Of a DNA stretch of 64,000 bases, positions 10,855 to 22,210 are shown in pieces. The translations under genes and the position numbers were made by a program. The notes under the pieces are model-generated. The model was not told the origin of the DNA. It saw only the letters and a list, made by a program, of their open reading frames with translations, and did no database searches. Source of the DNA: Phascolomyces articulosus (lineage: Eukaryota > Mucoromycota > Mucoromycetes > Mucorales > Lichtheimiaceae). How positions within the stretch are numbered: the stretch's first letter is position 1; every line of letters begins with the position of its first letter. Location of the stretch: NCBI GenBank assembly GCA_025677815.1, contig JAIXMP010000017.1, forward strand, positions 620,001 to 684,000, read 5' to 3'.

Positions 10855-12514
10855 GTCTATTTAAAAAGTATATATATTATTTTTACAATAACAAAAGTAC
10901 TAGGTGATAGAAGGAAAGAGGGATGAAAGGGAAAAAGGACGGGAAAATGGGGAGAATCTAGAGTTATAATGCCTAGGAAGAAAAGAAAAGGATTGTATTC
11001 AATTTTGCAGAATTTGGGTCCTTTATATACCTTACAACAGATCACATAGTATTTAAGTTCAACTCTTTTTTTTTGCATCTCGGACTTGCATATCGCCGAA
11101 TGCTATTTTAACTTGAGTAGAATTCCGGTAGAAAGGTTGACGCGGGATCCATTGATCAAACAAACAACACAATATATATATATGTATAAAAAAGACCAAA
11201 TTATAATAGAATGCATTCAAGGAAGGAAAAAAGAAACGTCTCAGATGATGACCGTTTTGTTCATTTATTTCCCACGTGTATTGAATAAATTTGGTTGTTT
11301 GTTTGCATACATCGCTATACCAACAATATTAGCATGGTGTCGTTGTTTCTTATTTAATAAAAGATCAAACATTTAAAATAGAGACATAGACCATTATTTT
11401 TCAGCTATTTTCTGTTTTATTAAAATAATTAACAATTACATCAAGAGCTCTTTGTGGGTTTTTTTCACGACTGTATTCATCAGAACTTTGTAGAAAAAGA
11501 AATTGATTGATTATATAACCTAAACAACTGTTGTGTACTTTACGTTACTTTGAGTTAAAGCAAATAAATACAAAGAATTAGAATTTGGAGTAAATTTATA
11601 AGCTAAATGTACGATTAATAACCCTATAAGTTACTCTAACATGAATATCACTTGGGACCCAAATATTAATATATTAAATTTGGTACAATAAAGATAATGA
11701 GTCCTATAAAAAATTTACTATCTAACAAAAAAATAAAATATAGTATTAAGGAGATGCATAAACTATTGTTGTATACCGTTATATTTATATTACCAAGACC
11801 CTATTTTTAATATTCTATTATTTTCATTAACCCTTAATATCATTCATTGTTACTTATTCTTCAACAAGTTCCATGATTTTTTTTCCTCAAAAATTTGATG
11901 TAAACTTTAACCCGAGAGCGATATTCCACTTTTTTCTCATCCATGTTTTCTATAGCGCTTTTTTGAGTTTTGTGTTCATGTGATGAATTTCAATGTTATG
12001 TGGATTAGTAGATAGGATGGTACATAAAATGGCAAGATCTTTTTCTGGTAGCGTGTAAAAGTTAACCCTTCCTACCTTTCTTTTCTTTTTCTTTATCAAA
12101 ATCATTTGAACTATAATTAAATATTAAATTTAACTCTTTGTTGTTTTCATTTATGGTCAACATCACAACAACAGCAGGGAGATCACTGTTATTCAACTGA
12201 ATCAAAAGTTTTTGACAATCGAGTGTGAAAACTCCGCTTTCTTTTTTAGTCTTTTATGGGTTATATTTACGTGTCCCTCGTTTTCTAAAAACAAAAAAAA
12301 ATCTATGATTAAGGTTTAAATGGATTACAGTAACAGAAGCAACATCTAAATGGATTATACCTGTATTTCCATGACCTAGTGAATCAGGTTGATATATCGT
12401 GATTCATTAGATAAGTAATACTAATGAGGTTTTGCATTTGATAATAAGAAGAGTAATGTGACAAGTAATTAATTTATGTGACAAGAAGTAAATGAATCAT
12501 TTCTATGTAAATCA

Positions 12515-12730
12515 CAGCGGGGGCAGAGGTGTGTTCCTGGGAATGGCAATCCAGCCTATCAGATATCTTGGAAAGAGAGAAATATAAGAAAAACGGGGGC
12601 CGATCATTCCGCAGTTGTGTCATGGTGGCACAACCCGCCTTCGTGGATTTATATATAAAGGAGATGCCAAAACCAGGAACATTTTTCTCTTTCTCTTGTC
12701 AACATGAACTGGACCACATCTTGCTCTGTT
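12515..12730 (+). promoter_or_regulatory. Promoter-like block without an obvious gene
   Basis: A GC-richer island in AT-rich surroundings ends in a canonical TATATAAA at 12652-12659. A CT-rich stretch follows (TTTCTCTTTCTCTTG, about 12685-12700), as in 5' leaders of expressed fungal genes. The next ATG opens only a tiny frame (MNWTTSCSVIN, then stop). It could be an orphan promoter left from gene decay, or it could drive a non-coding transcript. Confidence 0.3.
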
Positions 12731-13506
12731 ATTAATTTTATCGTATTATTTATTTACCATCATACTAAAGACCACCAATAACTATATGCTTATTTTTGAA
12801 ACTGAAGGATGATGCTAACTCTCCATTCATCTTTGTTATCGTATTATTATGCTGATGAATAAATGTAGCAGTAAAAATATTATACTCAGGAACCATTTCT
12901 TTGATTATTAAACATTTAATATCTAGTATAACCCTTTGAGTTTCTTCTGTATATACTAATAAAATTAAATATTATTATATTTTTGAACCGTTCTTATATA
13001 TATATATATATATATATATAAATTATCATCAATAAACAGCCCATTATTGTTATTATTTTCGAAGACACTGCAATAAAAAATATATTTAAGACCAACAAAA
13101 GAAACAGATAAAGTAAATATTCATCATCAACTGGTAAAATATTTTTTATACAAAATAGTCGGATTATCCACCGATTGGACAATTTTTACTCGATTCTTTT
13201 GGTCAGTGATGAGCGTATTAAATACACATGTAATCGAGATCTCCGAAGATAATGATAACCAGTTACATAGTCAATTTTTTAATTATATTTGAAAGGGTAA
13301 AAATTGTTGCTTATTCAATAATACGCAATACAGTATCAATATTGAGTAAGATGGAGGGATAATAGAGTGTGTGAATAAGAGAAGGGAGTAATGAAAACAG
13401 AAGAAGAAGGAAAGGGAAGAACAAACAGTTACTACTTTGAATAATAATAAAAATAATATCCAATGAAAGGCTCCTTGTGTACCCAAGTCCGCGTAGTGAT
13501 GACAAC

Positions 13507-13522
13507 TGCTGACGAATCAGCA
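13507..13522. promoter_or_regulatory. ARE/MARE-like palindrome upstream of MGST3-like gene
   Basis: TGCTGACGAATCAGCA is a perfect inverted repeat of TGCTGA with a 4-nt centre. It lies about 220 bp before the start codon of the glutathione-transferase gene. The half-site matches the bZIP (Maf/AP-1-like) antioxidant element that controls glutathione transferases in animals. The regulatory role here is inference. Confidence 0.4.
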
Positions 13523-13612
13523 AGGGAGTACTTGCCTAATTTAGTTCTGCCAACGAAGGGTTGCGTAATTTCTTGATTAGCATTCTAACCCCAGTGCTAA
13601 ATCAACTCACTT

Positions 13613-13619
13613 TATATAA
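13613..13619 (+). promoter_or_regulatory. TATA box of MGST3-like gene
   Basis: TATATAA about 124 bp before the ATG. A CT-rich leader (CTTTTCTTTTCTCTTTC) follows downstream, a common arrangement in highly expressed fungal genes. Confidence 0.5.
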
Positions 13620-13742
13620 TCCCAGCCTTAAATTCAATCAAACAGTAAAATCATCACATAAATACAACGACAACACAGACCTTTTTTTTTAACTTTTCTT
13701 TTCTCTTTCAAATTCATTCTTATTACTATCATATATTAAACC

Positions 13743-14482
13743 ATGGGTGCCATTGTTATTCCTCAAGAATATGGATACGTATGTTGAAAAGATCGCGTTT
13801 ATTTTCCTAACTGAAAATCATAGAAAAAGTCATTTGTTTACTTATACATGTACACCAATATTTGATTGTTTTTTTCCCATACAGGTCCTTTCCACTCTTG
13901 CCGCTAGTGCTCTTTTCGTCTTTGGTTTAGGTGCTCAAACTGGCAAATATCGTCGTGCTGCTGGTGTTCCTTATCCCTATCGTAAGTTGTTGTTGCATGT
14001 TATTTTGACTTTAGTATATTTTTCTATTGTTCTTCTTTTTGTGTAATGATGTACTAAAAAATGTCGTACAAAAATTTTTATAGCTTATGCTGACCAAGCT
14101 GATTCTGAGAAAGACCCCAAGAAGAACTTGTTCAACTGTGCTCAACGTGTCCACCAGGTAAAATATAATGAAAAAAATGTCCTCCTCCCTTTATGTATGA
14201 TATAAAATTGTCGATCCAAAAATATTAATGTTTCATGTCATTTTTCAATAGAACACTTTGGAGATCTTCCCTGTCTACTCCACTTTCTTGTTAATTGGTG
14301 GTATTGGTTATCCAGTTTATGCTTCAGCTGCTGGTGCCGTTTTCCTTATCGGTCGCTTCTTCTTCTCTTCTGGTTATCTCACTGGCAACCCATCCAAGCG
14401 TATGCGTGGTGTCTTTAGTTACATTGCTCTCCTTGCTCTTCTTGGCATGTCCGGTTCTACCCTTTACAACTTATTGAAGTAA
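13743..14482 (+). CDS. Microsomal glutathione S-transferase 3-like (MAPEG family)
   Basis: Four exons: 13743-13778, 13885-13981, 14084-14157 and 14252-14482, giving 145 aa. MAPEG enzymes are four-helix membrane proteins of the ER that conjugate glutathione to lipophilic electrophiles or reduce lipid peroxides. The N-terminus IPQEYGYVLSTLAASALFVF is TM1. The hallmark FNCAQRVHQNTLEIFPVYST matches the MGST3 motif FNCIQRAHQNTLE. GRFFFSSGYLTGNPSKR matches the family's third helix and following loop. Length equals the usual 140-155 aa. The upstream palindrome and TATA box suggest stress-inducible expression. The assignment is firm at family level; peroxidase versus transferase activity is not decided by sequence. 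Confidence 0.93.
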
Positions 14483-14900
14483 ATTTTATCTACAAAGTAG
14501 CATTCCTACAGTATTCTTCTCCTCTCCTTATTATTTTACACGATATACTAGAAGGAAGAGAATAATATTATTATTTTATATAACCACTTGATTTCTTTCC
14601 TTTCCTTCCTTTATTTCCTTATTGTATCCATAGTATCCTTGTAATACGTACCAGTCGTTTTTTTTTCTTTAAAACATCCCAAGTTTGACAACAGACACAC
14701 ACAAAGACACGAAATATGACATATTTTATTATTTTTACGACTTAATAAAAAGTATAACTATGTATGAAAAAATGAATGAAAGAAAGAAAAATATGGTATA
14801 TGTGTTATAGGGGAAGAAAGAAAAGGAAGAAGAGGAGGGTGGCAGGATGGATTAAGCTATTTCTAATTTATAACAATAGCAGTTTGATGATCGACATCTT
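14483..14900. other. 3' flank of MGST3-like gene
   Basis: AT-rich 3' region without a gene, ending where the decayed acyl-CoA-ligase sequence begins on the opposite strand. The two are convergent. Confidence 0.5.
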
Positions 14901-14909
14901 GCTGTTTTG

Positions 14910-16615
14910 TTGTCGTTTTTATGCATTCTTCTTTCTACGTTTTCTTTATGTTTCTTGAAAGTATCACGTTCACCCAATTGACGTTATGCTCGCTTTTGAA
15001 TATTTCCAGCTGCCGTACGAGGGAATTGTTTAACATCATAGATACCATCAAGAAGTCGTCCAATTTGATGTAGTCGACTATGTGCAAATTCAAACAATCT
15101 TTCTTCCATATTGGCTGGTTGTGGAATGTCATCAACAAGACTCACATGTTTTGTAGGAAGTTCTTCACCATCAGGTGTACAAACACCAATGACTGCACAA
15201 TCAACAACACTAGGTACCTGTATCTATTTGTTTGTTTGTTTGTTTGTAAAAAAAATAAAACTTTTTTTTCTCGTTCACAAAAATATTGTTGTAAGCCATA
15301 CTAAATGTAGGTCTCGTCTTTTTGCTGTATATCAATTATAATTAATAGCTTACCCAGTTTCCGCAATACTTGATTGTATCCTTGATACACACAATCACAT
15401 TAATCACATCATTTTGATCAATGATACACAAGTCACCCGTAACGAAGAAACCATTTTTATCTTTTAAAGTGGCCGATGCTTTTGGATCATTATAATATCA
15501 TGGTATCGATCCTGTACCTCGAGCAAGTCATTCACCAGCTTCTTCAATTTCAAGTTCTATTATATACAAAGGCAGGGTGAGGTAATCTAATTCTTCTAAT
15601 AAGTCTCTCTCTCTCTCTATTTGTATACTAATTTGTTTACCTCTTCCATTTTCATTAATCAATTTAGCTTCAGTGCCACAACATAACTTTGCGGGTAAAC
15701 AAATTTGTTCTAATCCACCCTGTAGATCTGGATGACAAATACCTCACATTTCCGACATGCCATAACCATTCAAGATAGGCACTCGATACCGTTGTAAGAT
15801 GGTTTTGACAATGGATGGAGCGAGTCCTGATCCAGTAGAAGCAGCAAGACCTGAAGAAGACAAATCATATTTATCTGCAATAGGGCTTCTTGCTCATTCC
15901 GCCAAACCCATGGAGCAAAAGGTGCGGTATTTATATATATGTATTTACAAACACTTTCAGAGCCATAATGTTTCATCAAATTTGTACTAATGCCGAGTTT
16001 AATGCATACATGCGTGGAGAAAAGTAAACCACTGATATTATACAGACAGTCAGGTGTTAATAATGCATGATACCTATTGCGGACACGCCCATTCAGAGCT
16101 GGATAACAATGGATAAAGGATATATCCTACTTACCAAAGCCAAATATCGTGTAATACACATTCAGAATCTTGAGTGGAAAAAATTAATACCCGAAAATGT
16201 ACCACCAGCAACTGTGGTATCATACATTACCAGAAGATACTCAACCTTTATAGTAAATAATTATAATAAACAGAAAAATATGTATGTTAATGACTTATTC
16301 TAGATTCTTTTATTCCTAGTGATTCTACTTTAGATCCTTTCCTATGACTGAGTTTATGTATAGAAAGAAAGAGAGAGGGAGAAATATAATTTACAACAAT
16401 TGGTGAACACATGGAAGCCGTATCACCTTTTTGAGTATTATATTCGTGTTTCAAACCTACAGGCTTTTTGAGGATGTTTTTCTTAAAGTCGCCAAAGGAA
16501 GTATAATGGTCTGGGATATCAGCATCCAAATACATGGGCATACTTGGAGAGAGAACTTTGGCATTATTAAAAACTTTATCAAGATTTGTTTCATGTTCGA
16601 GTTTTGGTTCAGGAT
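14910..16615 (-). pseudogene. 4-coumarate-CoA ligase-like acyl-CoA synthetase, decayed
   Basis: Read on the minus strand, collinear pieces of an adenylate-forming enzyme can be followed over full length. They are an N-terminus (YLDADIPDHYTSFGDFKKNI, near 16470-16541), ARSPIADKYDLSSS, GYGMSEM (cf. GYGMTET), GFFVTGDLCIIDQND (cf. GWFxTGD), and the C-terminal lid VVDCAVIGV to RTAAGNIQKRA. In-frame stops interrupt it at 15894-15896, 15744-15746, 15528-15530, 15498-15500 and 14984-14986. The usual DRxKExIKYKG motif has become IVCIKDTIKYCGN. Intron signals are still present (for example the GTAAGC donor near 15351 and the TACAG acceptor near 15221), so this is an old gene in place and not a retrocopy. 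Frame is lost between about 15990 and 16290. Confidence 0.8.
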
Positions 16616-17998
16616 CTTAGGATTTGAATATCATTATAATTGATATGCTATAAAATCAAGCTAATTATATGAGTTCTTTTGTACCTAAATAAGGAAAACG
16701 TACATCCTTTTGTAGCTTATTCGACTCCTCTTATTATATATGAAATCTGTTAAAAAAAATAACATAGGTGCGTTTACACCAAGTATGCATTCGTCATATA
16801 CTAGGTGAAATAAAATAATTATTTTTATATCATGATCAGTTGTTATATCCACGTATATTTCTTCTATCCGATGATGACCTCAGTATTAAATAAACGTCCA
16901 TATCAAAACCTCTTTTCTTTTTCCTAATATTTTGGGTATCGCCTGTTCTCCTGACAGTTCTCATTCAAAAAAGGAAATAGCCAGCATCATCCACCCTCCC
17001 CCTTTGCAGTCAGTGGATAAAGGAGTTTCACAAGAATTATAAATTGTCAATCATAGATTTCTTCCATGATATACTCTTTATCGCAACACTAATAATTAAT
17101 CATAATAATGCTGCAGAAAATATCAAATAGACATGAAATAGGTAGTATAATCAGAATCAATCATATGTTATATCATATTCAGAATAAAGGATTTCCTCTT
17201 CCCCGAGAATAACCAATATCTTCTATAGATATATGTATTATTTCATAAAACCATTTTCATGACGGGTACAATAAAGATATAAATCTGGAAGAAATAACAG
17301 CATGAACGGTTTTGGGATTTTTTTCTTTAAATGTATTTATATAATTACACGGTCTTATTACCGGTTTCAGTATATGGCATTTTAATAATTGGTACTTTGG
17401 AAATATTTGTTTTTTTTAACAAGTCATATTTACTAAAACAACATTTGCTATTCTCGAAATTTTTATATATAATAGGATAATTTTTTATTTTGCTGCTGTG
17501 AGGTCGCGTGGTGTCAAATCTCGTTTAATTATTGGATCACCTTTCATGGTTGTTTTTTTTCATCCCCTGATTTGGTGATAATTGGACCTGGATCAATGAA
17601 GGTTTTTGGAAAAATATATTATAATCACTCCCGCAAAATGTTATTCTCCTGCATCTAATAAAGTAAAAAAGCAAGTAATAATAAGAACGGACAATAAATT
17701 GCAATAAATAATAATAATAAAGATGGTGCTGATAATGATTCTGGTGCTGAGTATTTTGTAATTGATGTGGTGTGGTAAATATTTTTTTCTGGGAGAGAAA
17801 AGGGTTATAATTCAATGCATGTTGATTGCAATTAAATTGTTGCTGACTATTGATTGATTAGTATATAAAGAGCCCAATTTTCTTTCAAGAAAAATAATTG
17901 CATTACCATCATCTACGATATCAAAAGATCTTCGTTATCTTTATTTTCATTATCCCATCCCATTCATTTTCTTTCTTTTTTGTGTATCTTGTATCATT
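16616..17998. other. Intergenic region upstream of the phosphoesterase gene
   Basis: No gene is seen. The last 200 bp form the promoter and leader of the secreted phosphoesterase, with a TATA box at 17862-17869. A CT-rich stretch lies just before the ATG. Confidence 0.55.
17862..17869 (+). promoter_or_regulatory. TATA box of the phosphoesterase gene
   Basis: TATATAAA 130 bp before the ATG at 17999, followed by a pyrimidine-rich leader. Confidence 0.55.
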
Positions 17999-19266
17999 AT
18001 GAAACTTTCGTTATTTGCTCTGGCAGCATCATCTCTTCTTTGGCTGGCCCAAGCCCTTCCCGTTCATGACATCAGTAGTGTTGATGGTACCATTGCTTTG
18101 GATAAGCGTGGATCGGATCATCATCACAGTAATGATAGCACATCCACTGCTACTAGTGATAACAGTACATCTTCCTCATCTGCTTCTGGCCTGGTGCCCG
18201 GAAAATACTTTGATCGTGTCGTTATTATCGTTTTTGAAAACAAGGATTATGAAACAGCCATGGATGATGATTATTTCAAGTCTTTGCCGAATCGCCACAA
18301 TGGTGTTCTGTTGACCAATTATCGCGGTACTTCCCATCCATCTCAGCCCAATTATGTAACTATTACTCCTTTTTTTTTTTTTGCAATTATATCCATAAAA
18401 TAACCTGATGGCCCCATGGTCTAATATCAAATATATTTATTTCTTTTTTTAGATTGCTATGATCAGTGGTTCAACAGATGGTACCGAAGAAGACGACGAA
18501 TCAAACATTGACCGTAAAACAATTGTTGATTTACTTGAAAAGAAAAACATCTCTTGGAAAACATACCAAGAAGACTATCCCGGTGGTTGTAACAAGGAAA
18601 TGGATATTGATGATTATGCTCGGAAGCATAATCCATTCATGTCGTTCAAGAATATTCAAAAAGATAAGAAACGCTGTGCCAAGATCGTCAATAGCAAGCA
18701 ATTGGACAAAGATATCAAGGATAACAAAGTTCCTCAATACGTTTTCTACACTCCTGATGTTAGTATAATTAATGAAATCTTATAAACTTTTGTGTGATTT
18801 ATGGTAAATTAGGTATTAACATTGTTTATTATTATTGTAATTTTTAGATTAACAATGACGCTCATGACACCGATATCCATTATGGTGCGAAATGGCTTAA
18901 AAAATTCCTTGAACCTCGTATGAAGAAATCCGCATTCAGTGAGAATACAATGTTTGTTGTGACTTTTGATGAGGATGATAGTAATACCGATGAAAACCAT
19001 GTCTATACTGCTTTGATTGGTCCTAATTGGAAGAATGCTCCCAAAGCAAAAAAAGACAAAACCAAGTATGATCACTATTCGCTGTTGCGTACTATTGAAG
19101 ATAACGTAAGTTAGTTTCTATGTCTATATATCCATCTATACTATATAACACGTAACGATCATCTATATGCATAACAATACTCAATTCTTTTATTTTATTA
19201 CTATCTTAGTGGGATCTCGGTAATCTCGGCCAAAAAGATTCGAAAGCTAAACCCTTTAAGCTTTAA
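17999..19266 (+). CDS. Secreted phosphoesterase / acid phosphatase (phosphoesterase family, PF04185-like)
   Basis: Four exons: 17999-18355, 18453-18758, 18848-19105 and 19210-19266, giving 325 aa. A signal peptide (MKLSLFALAASSLLWLAQAL) leads into a Ser/Thr/His-rich, probably glycosylated segment (residues about 38-62). The catalytic domain then starts with RVVIIVFENKDYETAM. The metal-binding FENKDY and the TSHPSQPNY stretch are hallmarks of this family, which includes fungal acid phosphatases and bacterial phospholipase C. Later come QYVFYTPDINNDAHDTD and MFVVTFDEDD, matching further metal ligands of the family. It probably releases phosphate or hydrolyses phosphodiesters outside the cell or in the wall. 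The short C-terminus has no GPI signal. Confidence 0.85.
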
Positions 19267-19600
19267 GATACTTTCTCTCTTTCATTTTGTAACATCATTC
19301 TCAAAAAAATGGAAAATAGATCCTCCCCTATTTTTTTTGTCACTTGTTCAATTTTATCCAAGCAACTCTTTGTCAAATATTGGTTTTGCAGTAGATATTC
19401 AAATAAAAAGGGAGGCTGGATTATATATGTATTACAATCAACAAAACAAGTATATTATTATTATTATTTATTTGGTTTTTTTTTATTCTATGGATATCGA
19501 TAAATAATCAATTTAAATTCGAGAGGAGGATTGGAAGGTGGTAGAAAAGGAGCGATAAAAAGAGGAGGAATAAGAAGTATATTTTAGGGGAAAATGGCGC
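19267..19600. other. Convergent 3' flanks (phosphoesterase and GT49 genes)
   Basis: About 330 bp between two convergent stop codons. It is AT-rich and carries no gene. Confidence 0.5.
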
Positions 19601-21488
19601 TTATGCACCAAGTGCCATACCTAAAGGATTTCGAAGTTGGGCTTGCCACCCAATTGCATTGGCACTGCAGCCTCTTGGCCAACGTACATTGCTTCCGTAT
19701 AACTGTTCCATTTCCCGCATAAACTCTTCAAAATAACTCCAAGGTGTTTTAGCTTTTTGTGACTTGCTAAATCCGCCACCGGGCCATTGCATTTTCGAAT
19801 GATCCTTGTGTAAAATAAATGCATGGTTACTAACCAAAAACTGAAACCCAAGGGCATTTAATTGTAATGCATGCGATTGCTTATCACCGCCTTGGTTACG
19901 GAACCGGGCATCGTATAATGGAGTCGTTTCTCGTGGAACAATATAATAAGGCTCCCATTGGGATTCGTAACATACTTCATAATATAGTGACAAAGCGGGA
20001 CTATCCAAGGCCATGGGTAATGCCAGTGTCGGACCATGCCCAGTTCCTGGATCAGTGATATAAGCAATCCCTTCTTTTACTAATGAATGTAACTCTGCGG
20101 TATTTTGTGGAAGTGGATCATCTTTGTGCGATTCAAGAATAGCATAACACGGGACCACCATAGCCACGCGACGATTATAGTGCTGCTCAACAAGTGCTGG
20201 TAAGAGTTTGCTTTGCGCATGCTCATAAAAATGGGTCGGGGGAGTAAAATCCGCGTCCATAACAAAGATATGTGAGGTAGTTGAAGCAGTAATGGCCAAG
20301 TTGCGAAGATGGTTGATGGGGTATTTCAACCGATCTGGGTTGGTATAATCCGGTTTCACCACAACAATATGAACGCGAGAATATTGAATGACATTGGCTG
20401 GAATTGCAAAAAATGATTTTAGCTGGTTTACATCATTCGGCTCTGTGAGATATCTAGAAGATTGATTTCCACTGTTAGAGAATTGAAAATGATTTTTAGG
20501 AACCTTAAATTTATATGTATAGAAAGCGGCTTGATAACTTTACATCGCAACAGATACAGGTCCTGGCCATGCATCTAAAACTTGAGTAAATACATCAAGA
20601 CGGTTTACAGAGAATTGAGAAACAAGAGTCACATCATATGGCAGTTCAGAAGATGCTTGAGTTCCTGTATGAGCTACCGTAATTTCTCGATCCATATAGC
20701 CTGGATCTAATATATCCATCGTCATCAAATCTGTTAATTATTAATTGCCATCCCTCCCAAAAAAGTATCTGTATTCAACCGATAACAAAGCTTTTTCATC
20801 ACTTTGTTAAAGTTATACTTTTACCTGCTATTAATTGTTTGAGTTGTGAAGCAAGGATATAAAGGTCGCCTTGGAGATCTACTTCTATCGCATCCTGACA
20901 TCCATGCTCCGCACAGTTTGTTTCACCATGTGTTATCGTCATCCATGTTCCATCTGAAGCTTTTAAGAGTAGTTCGCATCCAAGATCAACTTGGATAGTG
21001 GCCAAGTTTCGATACATTTCTTCTTTTTTAAGTTGTTTTGGATCATGGTGCTCATGGTGTGGTCGCCAAGTGGCGCATTTTCCTTGCGTATTACATAAAG
21101 TAGCTGTACATTGTCGTTTGGAAAGTAATGTATCGTAAGGTGGTTGATCGCGTAAAGGAGCATATTTGATTTTATTAGTTGGTGATTGTGTCAGGGCAAT
21201 TAAAAATAATACTACAATAATGATGAATACAGCTAATCCTGAACGTTTTGGATTCCTTAACAATAATGTTGCGCTTGATTGCTGTTGTATGGGTTGCTGT
21301 GAATGAGTAGTTTTGTTACGATTATAAAAATGACGTCGAGTCGAAGGAAAAGGATGTTTAGGTTTTTCGTCATTATCATGAATGGCGTCTGTATAAGGCG
21401 ATGATGGTGTTATTGCTACGGGATCGTTGAAGTTATTATGGATGCCCGTCGCGATAGTCGCTCGCGACGTGCTGAGACGTCTACTCAT
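19601..21488 (-). CDS. GT49 (LARGE/B4GAT1-like) glycosyltransferase, type II membrane protein
   Basis: Three exons on the minus strand: 21488-20825, 20730-20544 and 20471-19601, giving 573 aa. An in-frame ATG at 21527 is an alternative start. A basic cytosolic tail precedes one TM anchor (SGLAVFIIIVVLFLIALTQS, about residues 80-100), so it is Golgi-type. The lumenal domain follows the pattern of glycosyltransferase family 49: YPINHLRNLA before a DXD-type metal motif in FVMDADFTPP, then VAMVVPCYAI, QWEPYYIVPR, PLYDARFRNQGGDKQSHA and NHAFILHKDHSK. Animal GT49 members add beta-1,4-glucuronic acid or beta-1,3-GlcNAc. In a wall rich in glucuronic acid, a glucuronyl- or GlcNAc-transferase role in polysaccharide or glycoprotein synthesis is plausible but unproven. 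Confidence 0.85.
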
Positions 21489-22210
21489 AAAGAACCTTTG
21501 GGTTTTTTTTGTTGTATCACAAACCACTGAAAGAATGCGGGATTATGTATTTTTTTTTAGCTCTGAATAATTTTATACTTATTACAGCATTGTCACGTAT
21601 GGTAATAATATTGTAAGAACTGTACTTTCCCAAAATATATAAAATGAAAGATCATGGCAGATATCAATGATGAGTAAAAGATATTATAAAGAAAGTAAAA
21701 TAATAATCCCGTGATAAAAACAGTGATGCGCCTTTAAGTCATATTCGGCAGTAGCTCGATAATTGATCATTTCAACGTAAGAATATAAATGTACATCTAT
21801 TAAAGTGGTGGATATTTTTTCTTATTCAATTGCCAAGTGACAAATGAAAAATAAAACGATAGCAAAGGTTTGGGGAAGTTGCTCTATCTGTCCAATATGA
21901 CCAGTAATGAATAAAAACGTAATAATAAATGTATTATTTTTATCTTTGAAAAAATCCACAAGCAATTAATTTAATAGCTTCTTCCAACGATGCAAGTCAT
22001 CTACTTTGGTAACATTTCAAACGTGCTGTCAGATATTACATATTCTAATATCATCAATAAATGATCGACCAATTTTATGAAATGGATCAATCTTAATTCT
22101 GAAATCGGTGGCTCAATTTGGAAAATGTGAATTCTAACTCGCATTTTTTTTGGTACAATCAAAACTCAATGCCCAACATTGGTTACAAAAGCTATTAAAA
22201 ATATAATTTA
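21489..22210. other. Intergenic region between GT49 promoter and AK6 3' end
   Basis: About 720 bp, AT-rich, no gene seen. It contains the promoter of the GT49 gene, which is read leftward. Confidence 0.5.

Larger units (their letters stand above)
10855..13742. other. Long intergenic region between divergent MFS copy 2 and MGST3-like genes
   Basis: About 2.9 kb with no gene I can support. Two parts stand out. One is a relatively GC-rich, promoter-like block at 12515-12730 with a TATA box. The other is the MGST3 promoter at about 13450-13740, with an ARE/MARE-like palindrome and a TATA element. A plus-strand open frame at 11086-11376 has no recognisable domain and odd composition, and I do not call it. 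A TA-repeat sits at 12998-13020. Confidence 0.55.

Noticed and set aside
11086..11376. 96-codon plus-strand open frame in the intergenic region
   Set aside because: No start context, no family and no intron/exon pattern; composition is like the surrounding AT-rich DNA.
12998..13020. TA-dinucleotide run as a replication origin or transposon terminus
   Set aside because: Similar TA runs occur in many introns and intergenic stretches here; nothing else supports a function.
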